64,000 nucleotides of DNA, from contig JAQGDQ010000287.1 in the NCBI GenBank assembly GCA_030141605.1, forward strand, positions 87,501 to 151,500. Reading direction: 5' to 3'. Below, one piece after another: positions 38,150 to 49,391 of the stretch (position 1 is its first letter; each line of letters opens with the position of its first letter). The notes beneath the pieces are model-generated. The model searched no databases. It was given only the letters and a program-made list of their open reading frames with translations, and was not told the origin of the DNA. Both the position numbers and the translations under genes were made by a program. This DNA is from Tubiluchus corallicola. Lineage: Eukaryota; Priapulida; Priapulimorpha; Priapulimorphida; Tubiluchidae.

Positions 38150-40993
38150 CTGTAATCGTAAGATTTACCAGCAATTAATTTTTAACAATTCCATGCAAAA
38201 AGTTTGAAAAACAGTGATTTAACAAATGACCGTGAAATCAACATATGAATTGACTAAATTTAATAATTAATGGTCAAGATGTTTAGTGTTGCACAATATA
38301 GTACTATAAAAAACTAATTCTATAAGAGATTTTTTCTTTTCAGTAGAACGACAATAGTGTTTATTCACATGTTTGGTAAAACTATTCAGTTATTAGCCTT
38401 ATGACACATTCAAGTTATTACAGTACCTATAATCACTGACGAACTTATATATTATATTTGCGTCCATTAAAAACTGATATTGAGTGAATAGAACTGTTTT
38501 AAATTACTGCAATTGTGTTATTATCAGCTTTAATTGTTTTTTAATTAAAATTTCGCCTATGGCAAGTCACTTGATATGCAGTGCTGTTAGCTATGAAAGC
38601 CAATGCGCAATTTACTACTGGGTACAGCTACATACTGCGCAGGACTTTGTGTATTATATAGAATGGCAATAGCATTGTAAGTTAACAGTTTCATTACTGT
38701 TAATATGAACTAAATCAAAGTACATACGAAAACATAACTTCAAAATGCACATACGATATACATATATCAAAGAACAACAGTGCTGTCTTGGCCAGACTGC
38801 ATAGGCAGCTGCATAAAATAACTTTGTTACAAGCAAGAAATTTAACAAAAAATTACTAAAGCTGATAAAAGGAGCAGCAGCAAATGTTTTTGAAATTTAC
38901 GTGGTTAACCAAATGAAATTTTGCTTAGCTCACTGAATGTCAGTGATCCCTGCGATAATAATAAGTCAATGATTTGTGAACTGATCTTTGGTCTACCGCA
39001 TACGACCAGCAGACATCAACAGCACAGTTAAATATATTCAGCGATGTGCATTTTGCAATTCGAACCCTTGGCTTCGGCCCGAAATTCCACCGAGTACAGG
39101 GACTTAAAAGAAAAAATAATAACTGTATTGTACATAAACTATGAAATGAATGAAGTGCAGGCATACCTCTACTGCCAGCCATAAAGCCTAGAATAAGAGC
39201 CTTTTCAGGTCGAGTAACCTTGTTGGATCGTTTAAACATTTCTTGAGCTTCTAGCATTTGATTTTTCTGAAAAGGAAACAGCAGTTAACACCACATGCCG
39301 GACCAAGTTTTTACGCCAGAAATAAATGATCTTAACAATTAATCAGTGTTCATCATAACAAAACAATAAAGGAGACATTGCTTAGAAAAACATTTATGAA
39401 TTTCGATACGTCTGTTTTAATGAAAATGCATGCATCATTCTTAACTGCTTGAGGCATTTTAATGAACAATGCGGGTGCATTTCCTGACTGCTTATGGTGT
39501 TTTAATAAAAATGTAGACACAGTTTGCTAACTGCTAGAAGTGTTTTAATGAAAAAACTGCTTGCAGTGTTATAATGAAAATGTAAGAGTGTTTTCTAACC
39601 ACTGGAGGTGTTTTAATGAAAATGTAAGCGCATTTCCTAACCACTGGAGGTGTTTTAATGAAAATGTAAGCACATTTCCTAACCACTGGAGGTGTTTTAA
39701 TGAAAATGTAAGCGCGTTTCCTAACCACTGGAGGTGTTTTAATGAAAATGTAAGCACGTTTCCTAACCACTGGAGGTGTTTTAATGAAAATGTAAGCACG
39801 TTTCCTAACCACTGGAGGTGTTTTAATGAAAATGTAAGCGCATTTCCTAACCACTGGAGGTGTTTTAATGAAAATGTAAGCACGTTTCCTAACCACTGGA
39901 GGTGTTTTAATGAAAATGTAAGCGCGTTTCCTAACCACTGGAGGTGTTTTAATGAAAATGTAAGCACGTTTCCTAACCACTGGAGGTGTTTTAATGAAAA
40001 TGTAAGCGCATTTCCTAACCACTGGAGGTATTTTAATGAAAATGTAAGCACGTTTCCTAACCACTGGAGGTGTTTTAATGAAAATGTAAGTGTTTCCTAA
40101 CCACTGGAGGTGTTTTAATGAAAATGTAAGCGCATTTCCTAACCACTGGAGGTATTTTAATGAAAATGTAAGCACATTTCCTAACCACTGGAGGTGTTTT
40201 AATGAAAATGTAAGCACGTTTCCTAACCACTAGAGGTGTTTTAATGAAAATGTAAGAGTGTTTCCTAACCACTGGAGGTGTTTTAGTGAAAATGTAAGCA
40301 CGTTTCCTAACCACTGGAGGTATTTTAATGAAAATGTAAGCACGTTTCCTAACCACTGGAGGTGTTTTAATGAAAATGTAAGCGCGTTTCCTAACCACTG
40401 GAGGTGTTTTAATGAAAATGTAAGTTATGTTTATAACTGCATGTAGATATATTCTCTAAATGTTTGTAGTCTGCTTAGTGTCTGCATACATTACAAATGA
40501 AACACTTCACATTCTTACACTTTAAAAGTATAAATATGTCAGAAAACAAACATGGTGTAGTTCATTGCAGTAAAATGATTAGGTTTGAATTAGTGCATCA
40601 CAGTAAAATGAGATTGTATGCACCATTTCAAATATTAACCTGCAATTTTTTTTACAATAGCTGAGAAAGCTACAAGATTGGCACTATTATTGTCTCCATC
40701 TCGGTCAGCTGACTAAAATTACCTCATTTAAAGGGAGAAGAACACTTACTGTGAGCGATAACCCGTGTTTTGGCTGTGGAGGTGGCGCCGGCTGTACTTG
40801 TGGGTGCAGTTGCTGAGTGGGTGGTAACTGCTGTACAGGTGGCACTGGCGGTCGCACCACTGCAGTGGGTGGCTGCTTCAACTGCACGGCAACAAATCCA
40901 GGTTCAGGAGGCGTTGGTGCCCGTGGTTGTGGCGGCGATGGCTCGGGAGGTCTTAAAAACCCTGCAGTATGTTGCTGGACTATACTTCGTACA
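37962..40993 (-). CDS. NELFA: NELFA, C-terminal three coding exons (negative elongation factor A, partial)
   Basis: On the - strand exons 40993-40750, 39266-39167 and 38149-37962 join in frame across GT-AG introns. They encode a Pro/Gln-rich region ending GLSLT, then KNQMLEAQEMFKRSNKVTRP and EKALILGFMAGSR, then DNPYPHTGPILTIKLSE to MMVETYFQMNYDTGQWTR and the stop TAG at 37964-37962. The AQEMFK..NKVTRPEKALILGFMAGSR and MNY.TGQWTR blocks are the diagnostic C terminus of NELF-A. NELF-A is the NELF-complex subunit that contacts RNA polymerase II and holds it paused near promoters. The first exon here begins in codon phase, so upstream exons must exist, but the N-terminal HDAg-like domain is not recognisable in the window. 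Confidence 0.9.
39167..39266 (-). CDS. NELFA: NELFA penultimate coding exon
   Basis: Acceptor TTTCCTTTTCAG, donor GTATGC, 100 nt. Encodes the most conserved C-terminal block of NELF-A, AQEMFKRSNKVTRPEKAL. Confidence 0.92.
39417..40434. repeat. 42-bp minisatellite in a NELFA intron
   Basis: About 20 near-identical 42-bp units (CACTGGAGGTGTTTTAATGA + AAATGTAAGCGCATTTCCTA + AC) from about 39590, plus three or four decayed units at 39417-39590. Variants at the GCGCA/GCACG/GCGCG position and GGTG/GGTA alternate. Since 42 is a multiple of three, long frames stay open on both strands (up to 227 codons); these are artefacts of the unit length. Confidence 0.95.
40750..40993 (-). CDS. NELFA: NELFA exon, Pro/Gln-rich region
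   Basis: Acceptor TTATACTTTCAG before 40993, donor GTAAGT after 40750. 244 nt; the first base completes a split codon. Starts VRSIVQQHTAGFLRPPEPSP and ends PKHGLSLT. Low-complexity proline-rich linker as in the middle of NELF-A. Confidence 0.85.
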
Positions 40994-43555
40994 CTGAAAG
41001 TATAAATAATATAAATCATGACAATATGTTTAACAATGAACTTTGCAGGTTAAACGTCAACAGCACAGTTTGGACGATGCACGTGGAAATACAACAATGG
41101 TGCTAGGATGCTCAAACCAATGCACAGATAAAGTTTCCAACATAGATGAGCCAGACTCCGTTTGTTACAGCACTCAAACTGGGTTGACCCTGCCAACCCT
41201 GTCAATGAACACGAGATTTTACAAAAAATATGTCGCACTGTATAAAAAAAAGTTGAAAAAAGTAAACTGGATGCTGCTGGTTATCGTGAGATCACTACAA
41301 GTGAATGTTCACTGATCTCTGTTATGCAAACAATCACAGGCAAACTGTTTTATTATGAAGCAATGTAAAACTCATTTCTCATCTCACAAGCAATCATATT
41401 ACTACTGCCAATGTACCAAATGGGTACATCACAAACAACAGTGAATATTATAAAAGAAAACACCAATGCACATACATAAGGCTTGTATTTGTTAGCAGCA
41501 CATATGAAAACATAAAGATATCATGTCTGGTACAACGATTTCTCTGTTTCACAGAAAGATTCACATTTACAAGAATTTTCCGTGAGAGTTCCTCATGAAA
41601 AACTACGAATTAATATCACTAGTAGAGCTCTAGGAAAAGATGACAATGGACAACAGCAGGAAGCACCATATGCCATGTTATGTGCTATAGTCATACAACA
41701 GCTTTATTTCTATGCAAGCACGATCTATTCATGTTTGCGATTTATACCCACAAAGTAGTTCTTGTCAAAAAACTGACATCACAAACTTCAGAACAGTTGG
41801 CTTTGATACACACAGTGCTATTGTAGAATGTTTATTTTGGGCACTGGAAAAATTCAAATTCAAATAATGTTATCAAGAACAACTGCTGGGTATTCTTATT
41901 ACAATATGTTGACATGTTATGTGTTGTAATGATGGATTCATTTCTGTGCAAGCAGTGATGCTAGCAGCCTGGCTTCAGGGAACACTGTCGCTTTATCCTA
42001 CTAATGTCATGGCAGAAGCTGAGAAAGCCAATCTATTCATCGACACCTGCTAGTATATTTGGCTAGGTAAAGGTATAGAAATGCTTCCCTAAAGAGCTGA
42101 TAAAAGTCCATATAAGGTAAACATGGTTGAAAACTGACAAGAGCATCTCACCCAAGAGTGCTACAGAAGCATTAACTTGTTTCTGCAATCAATTACATTA
42201 GCCGATGTATAAGAATTACACTCATCAACTGTACCAGACTTTAAAAGAAAATAAAAGAATTTGTCGATCGAATCTCACTTACACCTTTTAAGGCATTTTA
42301 GACTCAAGTTGGGCTGGTCAGCGACTCGTGGTGTCAGAGAATTTTAGAGTTTGAATTAAAAATGTACCTAAAAGTGATTCAGTTTTTGAAGCATTTCGAG
42401 AGGTATTTCTACTAGAAACTAAAACTCTTACATTATAATTTGATAAACAATAAAAAATCTGATAATTTTAAATTATATAGTACATGTGCATTAATTCATT
42501 GTTATTAGCAGCATTTCTGTGAGAGCGGCCTTGATAACTCATAGTTCTTTTGCCACTCAAATCAGTAATCACTTTTGCACCTTCTAAAGTTATTGAATGT
42601 TGCAACACACGTTTACATGTATTTCCTATTATTCATAACCGATGATGACCATTGATAACCAATACTAATGACTAAACTCTTAGTACCTCGAGCCTGCGAT
42701 CACCTTCTCACAAGCATTGGTTACTTTAGCAGACTGTTTACGGTTTGTTTTGAATGCAGATGTAAAAGATCAAAACTAGGAGGAGGCTAAATAAGGAATT
42801 GTTTTTAGCAATACTATGTGTATGTATAACAGATAAAGATGAAAGAACAGGTGGATATATGAATGATGAACAGTGCATGAACACTCTACTAACAGAATGG
42901 ATACAAATTTTACAAGTGCAAAAAATAAGATTATTAACAATGTTGGAAAATTTTCTGACCAATTGTGTTGAAACAACATTGCAATAATTGTAACTCCGGT
43001 TTGATTGTCGTTACTAATATACTGCAAGAATAATAAATAATCAACAATTTTTTAATTTGATTTGGAAAGTTTTGTGCTAAATTGTTCTGAATCAAAAGCG
43101 CAATAATAGTGGCTCGATTTTATTTGATAACAGTTACTGAAGAAACAATGAATAATCAGTGACATTTGCTGTATCAAGGCAATGAAAAACAGGCAATTTT
43201 GGCAAATTGTAGAGCCATGGTTACACCTGGTTACAAGTTGCCTATCGAGGTGCTGCAAATGAATGATTGACAATTTAAGAACAATGAGCTGCTGTTCAAA
43301 ATAAATAACGAAAAGGTAACCAATAAGCATTGCACATATGATATTATAGTATTTGTACCTATTATTTGAAATGTTTGTTTACACCTGGGAGAGTAGCTCT
43401 TAAAAGGTATAACATTTATCAATAATCTGCAGAGCGATGCTGACAGTATGACGACAACAATCATCACTCACAAATGAACAGGTGTCAGTCTTGTAGCACA
43501 ACAGAGAAAACCAATCTAACTTTAGCAAGAAAAACGTGGGAGAAAGGGGAAGAAG
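40994..43555. other. Interval between the NELFA exon and IR1
   Basis: About 2.5 kb. If the NELFA gene is intact this is intron sequence on the - strand. No further NELFA exon is recognisable, and no + strand promoter element for IR1 could be named. Confidence 0.5.
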
Positions 43556-44899
43556 ATGAGGAAGTTACTGATTTTATACATTGTTAGTTCAATATATGTG
43601 TTTGAAAAAACTCACGGTGATATCCGCCTGAAAGGTCGGCCAAAAGCGAATGGAAAAAACAAGCAACTGAATGGTTGCCAACAAAATATAGCAGATAAAC
43701 CTTATTTCTGGACGAATCAAACACCACCTGAACTGAAACACATCAGGGCAGCATACTGGACAGAAGACGCTCTTTTCTCATCGTCAATATCGTTGCCTAT
43801 CTTGGATGCATTGTGTAAGGCCTTAAATGTAACGTACACAGTTACATACTATACTCTTGAAGACATAAATTATTCCAGTGTGGCTGAAGCTGGAATGACC
43901 GACTTGATAATAAGCGATGTACAATGGACGCCGGAACTTAGCAAATCATTGGCATTTCTGCTTCACGGTGACACAAATGAACAAAAGTTGCTGATCAAGA
44001 GGCAAGAAAGTGATACCAGTTGTTCAACTGTAGTGGATTTGTTTAGCATTGATCTTTGGTTTGCACTATTCTCATTCAGTGTTATTGTCGGAGTTTTATT
44101 ATATGTAGGAGAACAGACTGATCAGACCGAATCAGGTATAAATTATGCTTATTATATTAGGTATACAATGAGTGCATTTCTGTATAAAGCTGGTCCACAT
44201 TTACCAAGAAGTATGACTTCACAGATTCTAATGTTTTGCTGGTGGATCTTTGCTTTATCAATTGCAGCTTGCTATACTGGAAAGATGATGTCGCATCTTG
44301 CAATCAGAACACCACAGTACCCTTTCATGTCAATGGAAGAGCTCCTGGAAAGTGACACAATACCTATTAGCATAGCTGACTGGGCTGGAACAGAAAAATT
44401 TCGGAATAGTCCACCTGAGACTGTAGAGGGTAAATTGTGGAACAAGATGCAGAAAGCCTCGAATTCGTCGCCAAAAACTATAGAAGAAGCTTTTGACATG
44501 GTTTCAACGGGAAGATACACATTCGTTGGCAGTAGCTATGCACTGAAAAAGTTTATGATTCAAGATTTTCAAAAGCACAGAAAATGTCGAGTTGCTTTGG
44601 CACCTCTCACAGTAGAGGCTCTACAATCAGGATGGGCAGTGCCTAAGGGCTCAAAGTACCAAAGTATGATCGAAATAGGAATACTTTTGAATTTCCAAAA
44701 TGGTGTAGTACGTAAGATTGTGAGAGACGCTTATTTTCAACCTGGTTTACAATGCTTGTCCACACTTCACCAGACTGTTGAAACACAAGTTATTACTTTC
44801 TGTGAACTACAACCAGCTTTTATTTCACTCGTTGTGGTTTGTGTTTGTGGTTTGTTCATAGTTTGCCTTGAACTTTGCAGCAAGAAACACGAAACCTGA
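43556..44899 (+). CDS. IR1: ionotropic glutamate receptor-like protein (intronless)
   Basis: 447 residues from ATG 43556 (A at -3). Residues 1-20 are a hydrophobic signal peptide (MRKLLILYIVSSIYVFEKTH). S1 half of the ligand-binding domain 61-160, M1 162-184, pore loop about 198-216, M3 222-250, S2 251-412 with FRNSPPETVEGKLWNKM and VPKGSKYQ, M4 417-441, and a very short cytosolic tail. C344 and C400 sit where the S2 disulfide normally is. There is no amino-terminal domain, as in variant ionotropic receptors (IRs) of protostomes. The S1 arginine that clamps the glutamate carboxylate is Leu (L128), and the M3 SYTANLAAF-like motif reads CYTGKMMSH, with Lys243. It is the most diverged member of the array, so ligand and ion selectivity are unknown. 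Confidence 0.88.
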   Translation: MRKLLILYIVSSIYVFEKTHGDIRLKGRPKANGKNKQLNGCQQNIADKPYFWTNQTPPELKHIRAAYWTEDALFSSSISLPILDALCKALNVTYTVTYYTLEDINYSSVAEAGMTDLIISDVQWTPELSKSLAFLLHGDTNEQKLLIKRQESDTSCSTVVDLFSIDLWFALFSFSVIVGVLLYVGEQTDQTESGINYAYYIRYTMSAFLYKAGPHLPRSMTSQILMFCWWIFALSIAACYTGKMMSHLAIRTPQYPFMSMEELLESDTIPISIADWAGTEKFRNSPPETVEGKLWNKMQKASNSSPKTIEEAFDMVSTGRYTFVGSSYALKKFMIQDFQKHRKCRVALAPLTVEALQSGWAVPKGSKYQSMIEIGILLNFQNGVVRKIVRDAYFQPGLQCLSTLHQTVETQVITFCELQPAFISLVVVCVCGLFIVCLELCSKKHET

Positions 44900-44915
44900 T
44901 CAATATGCAAAATAT

Positions 44916-45390
44916 TTTCTTCTTCAAGGTCGCATTTCCGCCTGTTGTAGACATTGACGCATTAACATTCATTAGAGCATTCTGCCCACTCCTATCTGCA
45001 GCTAATAGCATAAGTTCTTCTGCTCCTAAAGCTAGAATTGAGTGAAGTTGTTGAACATCTTTATTTATTATCTTAGCTATCCATTTTTGTTTTTTATTTG
45101 CCAGATGTTTTTTAAAAGATTTCAAGGCTTCCTTTAAGGCATTCTTAGTTGTGTTTCATTTGGTAATCTTAGAAGATGTTCTAGCCATCTTAATCTTCGG
45201 ATCTCGACTTCTGAACTCCATGGAATTTTTTTCGTTCTAGTGCATAAAATTACATTTTTTATTATGTACATAAATGTACTTTTTACAAATTTCCTTAGAA
45301 GACTTCTATGAAACGTGTCGATCTGCCGTATTTGAGCAATTGTCAAGTGCAGTTGTAAAAAATAAAGTGTGATCCTATTGGTCACAAAAT
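44916..45390 (-). pseudogene. Non-LTR retrotransposon reverse-transcriptase tail, decayed
   Basis: On the - strand, 45385 downwards reads QIRQIDTFHRSLLRKF...EIRRLRWLEHLLRLP, the C-terminal pattern of LINE reverse transcriptases (Q.RQL..FH...LRKI...RRLRWLGHVLRMP). After a frame change near 45139 it continues ALKEALKSFKKHLANKKQKW to LLAADRSGQNAL, also typical of the tail after the RT. Only this 3' part is present and it is frameshifted, so it is dead. It lies just beyond the IR1 stop on the opposite strand. Confidence 0.75.
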
Positions 45391-46449
45391 TTTTTCATCA
45401 ATTTTTTTACCATGCTGCAGACAGTGACACTAGGCAGGTCAGAATTAAAAAATGTTCACTAAAATCTTGGAGCTTCAACAGCCTTGCGACTAAGTGCTCC
45501 TTATTGAAAAACCAAGACTGCCAAGAAACTCGGTTCTTTGCTTGTAACTTCAATCATCCTTCGTACTTAAAAACTTTTCCCATCTAGTGGCATTCTTTCA
45601 AGCAAAAAGTAACCCTTCCAGTAGAGTTCGCAGATGCAGTTTCAAATCCAAAAACTAGCAACGTGCCATAATAAGATTGCCAATTTAATCGGTCAAAATG
45701 TGAAATGGTAAGCCGGTAAAGATGATTATTTGTACAGTAATGTAAGTTTCCTGTCCAAGTGAGTTCAAACTCAAACTATTGTTATAATCTTATTGCAATG
45801 TGGTCAGTTTTAATTTAACTTGGTGGATGCCTTGCTCGCAATTTGGTTTTGCTTTTACTGAAATACAGGCCATAATACCAGAGCAAATGCAACAAAAACT
45901 CTGACTTCTAGCCACTATAAACACTCTGTTCACGTTCTAGTCTTCTAGTTTAACAGTATAAATGCTTCTTGCAATCAATGAGAACTTTCAAAGCAGAGCT
46001 ACATTTTCTTCAGATTGATATAATACGTGTGATGCATAATGTTGGCAAAGACAGTGGTTGTATGATACCAAATTTGCTTTGTGTTTCACACACACACATG
46101 CATGCACGCACGCACGCACACACACACACACGTGTGTGTGTACATACCAGACAACTTGAGTAAAAGTTAATGTAATGTATAAACAGGCTTGTGTAAACAG
46201 TCTGTTGTCAATAAATCTGTGATTGCACTGAACAGACTGTGTCAAGAAACGTTTACATGCAGTAAATACTACAACCAGTTATATTACAACATTCAATCAT
46301 ATCGACTTCGACACATTACAGACAATGAAATTGTTGCAATAATGTAAAGCAACATCTAGATGTTAAAGCCGTAGCAGATGATTCGTAACAGTAACAAATG
46401 ATTGTGACTCTCGAAGAGTAAGGAGGCTTGGAAGTGTTATAAAACATAA
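45391..46449. other. Spacer between IR1 and IR2
   Basis: About 1 kb. It contains a CA/CGCA tract that turns into GT (46087-46141), giving an inverted-repeat microsatellite. Otherwise nothing recognised, and no homology to the spacers between IR3-IR6. Confidence 0.6.
46087..46141. repeat. (CA)n-(GT)n inverted microsatellite
   Basis: CACACACACATGCATGCACG, then a CA run, then CGTGTGTGTGTAC. The CA and GT halves are self-complementary and could form a hairpin. Confidence 0.9.
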
Positions 46450-46476
46450 AAGAACATCAAAAAAGCTTGCTTTGGT

Positions 46477-47820
46477 TTGCATTTATGGACATCTGATAAG
46501 TTTACCATTACTGGCATCACAGCGATGACTGGTAAAATTCATAGTACCACATTCTTCAGTAATGTCCACCAATTGCCGCAACAGGAGAACATCAGTGACT
46601 TTTGGAGAAGCTATAGTCTAGACAGTCAACGACACATCCGTGTTGGATACTGGACAGAAGATGAACAAGCCACTTCGTTTCCAGATGAGGCTATGTTAGA
46701 CCTTCTGTGTCGAGCTATGAATTTAACGTACACCATAACGTCTTATAGCTTAGCAAAAGAAGGCTATGTTAAAGTTGCTGAATCAGGGGAAGTGGATCTA
46801 ATAATGTCCATGCTTCAATGGACCCCGCAGCGCAGTAACTCCATGTCGTTTCTATTAACAGGTTGGACTGCCCATGAAAGATTTATGATAAAGAGACCAG
46901 ATGAGGGTATCACATTTTCTTCTCTACTTGCACCATTTGGTCTAGAAGTCTGGTTGGCATTGATTGCATATAGCATTCTTGTTGGATATTTGTTATTTTT
47001 AGGAGAAAAGTCTATTGTATACAAAATTAGAAAAAAAGAAGCAATTACGACCAGTAAGCTTTACTACACCTCTTATACACTGGCTTCATTTCTGCAGAAG
47101 GATGGACCACATCTACCAGTAAGTGTTGCTTCGCGGATGCTATTGTCAAGTTGGTGGTGGTTTGCAATGACAATCACGGGTTTATATGCAGGTACACTGG
47201 TCTCATTCCTTACACTCAGTAAACCAATTTATTCTTTCAAATCAGCAGAGGAATTGTTATATACTCCCGTCACTCCTGTTGGCATAACTGGTTGGGCATC
47301 AATTGAAAGATTACGCAATAGCCCACCAGACTCCACATACGGAAAGCTCTGGAGCAAAATGCAAAAAGAATCTGGTGGAAAAACTATAAAAGAAGCCATG
47401 AACCTGGTTCTGACAGGCAAGTATGCACTACTCGGAGGAGAATATGATCTAAGCATGTTAATGATAAAGGATTATCAAAAAACTGGGAAATGCCGGTTTG
47501 CATTCGCTCCATTCGTTTTAAGTGAAATGCAGATAGGCTGGTCTGTGCCTAAAACCAGCAAGTATCAAAGTGTACTTGAACATGGAATTAGCCTATTTCT
47601 TCAGAGTGGGATACATAAGAAGCTCACTCGAGAAGCTTTTCACCGGAATGGTTCGCAATGCTTAAATCCAACAATGCAAGTATTTCGGGAGGGAATTCTT
47701 TGTTTGACAGACCTGTATCCAATACTTCTTGTACTTGTTTTTGGATATATTTCAGCAGTGTGTGTTATGTGCTTTGAATGCTTGTATCTAAAAGTTACAC
47801 AAGCACGTCGTAAAATGTAG
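46477..47820 (+). CDS. IR2: ionotropic glutamate receptor-like protein (start uncertain)
   Basis: The open frame runs from 46450 to TAG 47818. The first in-frame ATG is 46525 (432 codons with the stop), but that start lacks a signal peptide. A TTG at 46477 aligns with the ATG of IR3-IR6 (LHLW against MALY), so the ancestral start may have mutated, or an upstream exon may exist. The rest is intact: HIRVGYWTEDE S1 start, S1 with TPQRSNS keeping the carboxylate-binding Arg, M1 (LEVWLALIAYSILVGYLLFL), pore, M3 (ITGLYAGTLVSFLTL), S2 with LRNSPPDSTYGKLWSKMQ, the KCRF/QCLN cysteine pair and M4 (VLVFGYISAVCVMCF). It is closer to IR3-IR6 than IR1 is. Confidence 0.82.
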   Translation: MHLWTSDKFTITGITAMTGKIHSTTFFSNVHQLPQQENISDFWRSYSLDSQRHIRVGYWTEDEQATSFPDEAMLDLLCRAMNLTYTITSYSLAKEGYVKVAESGEVDLIMSMLQWTPQRSNSMSFLLTGWTAHERFMIKRPDEGITFSSLLAPFGLEVWLALIAYSILVGYLLFLGEKSIVYKIRKKEAITTSKLYYTSYTLASFLQKDGPHLPVSVASRMLLSSWWWFAMTITGLYAGTLVSFLTLSKPIYSFKSAEELLYTPVTPVGITGWASIERLRNSPPDSTYGKLWSKMQKESGGKTIKEAMNLVLTGKYALLGGEYDLSMLMIKDYQKTGKCRFAFAPFVLSEMQIGWSVPKTSKYQSVLEHGISLFLQSGIHKKLTREAFHRNGSQCLNPTMQVFREGILCLTDLYPILLVLVFGYISAVCVMCFECLYLKVTQARRKM

Positions 47821-48372
47821 TAAACATGTAGAAACTGCAGTACAAAGTGATAGTGCATAATATTTTATGTAAATAATTGAAAAATATAATAGTTTGTTAC
47901 TAGCAGTATTATCGTATTCATTTATTCTTCTGTGTTCTTCCAATGTAGAACGATCTGTGTTTTATACAAGAAAGATCGAGAAAGATCAACATGTTTAACT
48001 GATTACTCTGTTATCTGAATCTCATATAAGGTAAAAATAGCAATGAAAATGGTTATGATAGCCAAAATGATTGTCTAAGCTAACCAAACATGTTAATCTG
48101 TGTTTTCCTGATAATAACTGCATGAAGTTTACATCAAAACCTCATTCTTACTGGTTCTGGTATATCCACATACCTTGTGAAACCATTTCCGATGAATAGC
48201 ACATGTGGACCCATTTTCTGTGGGCCCATGTATTCTTTTTCTTTTTATAGTACAGACCCTCATTAAGAGGTGCATGTTGTATTGTCATGTCACAACAAAC
48301 ATACTTTAATAACTGAGACATGCAAGACAGCTTGGAACATGGGACTGTAACTTAAGAAAGCATTATAGATAT

Positions 48373-48709
48373 TGTAACAGATCCGGGTTCCATTCCAGCG
48401 CTGATCCGTCTCACGATGTATAGCGCGGCATACAAGTTATGAAATACTTTACAGCAGACGAGAAAGTAAAAAGAATACGAATACAAAATAAACTTTAATG
48501 CACAACCAGTAGCTCCATGACATGTGAACAGATTTTTGTATAAAAATCATCAAACCTACAGCATTCACCCTTACAGACAGAAATGCCAGGTTGGAATCGT
48601 CAAATTATGGCATGCATTCTGTTTTAAACAGGTACATTTGCATTACTGGGCTTCTCAACCATACCCATTACCAACATTAGGGGGTTGGTCATAATCTGCC
48701 TTCGTAACA
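48373..48709 (+). mobile_element. Dispersed element C, copy 2, with target-site duplication
   Basis: 337 bp starting TGTAACAG and ending CGTAACA, flanked by ATAT on both sides (48369-48372, 48710-48713). The paralogous spacers at about 52590 and 56825 read GATATCTAGT without interruption, giving a direct empty site. The second copy is at 14340-14665. Short, non-coding, with similar ends (TGT.AC), so a non-autonomous DNA transposon is likely. Confidence 0.88.
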
Positions 48710-49391
48710 ATATCTAGTGTGTAAAAAACTGTCTCACAAGTGTGCCAATATGCACTGTGTGAAGTAGGCCTAGTTAGTAATGCAATCTTATTGATAATGT
48801 TTTAACGACTATTTATTATTCATATATAAAAATGTCACATCTTAACGACTTTATAATATTTGTATATTAGAGTGTCATAACTTGTAAAAACAAGAAGAAA
48901 ATGTAATTGTCAGTAACATATATATGAATGATTTCAATTGATATAAAGCACTGTTACTCAAAATGTGTAGTGAGAGTAATATAAGAGAAATGCAAACAGT
49001 GACAACTTCATTGCAGAAGCATTTTTCAACGTGTCAAAAGTTTAGAATTTTGGATTTTTTCACTTTGTCGCGACAGTTAACACACAGTTATACTATGCTA
49101 GGAATTATGCAAACCTTAAATATTTTCAACGCATCTGTAAGAAAATTGGACAACGGAATTTCTAAACAGCAACCTGCACATAAAAATTATTGATTTATTT
49201 GTTGATGTTCTGAAAGCGTAATTGACACAAACGTGTTTATCTTAAATAGCATTTCCATCTTGTGCAAACTGTGCATTGTTTTTCCTACTAATGAAATGGA
49301 ACAGCATTACAATAGATCAGTTATCTGTCATAAAACACACATTGTCATAGACACCAAAGAAATGTAAATTTGCCAGGTAATACAAATTCGA

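Noticed and set aside
39534-40446. Repeat proteins of up to 227 residues on both strands
   Set aside because: The 42-bp unit is a multiple of three, so frames remain open on both strands. The array lies in a NELFA intron.
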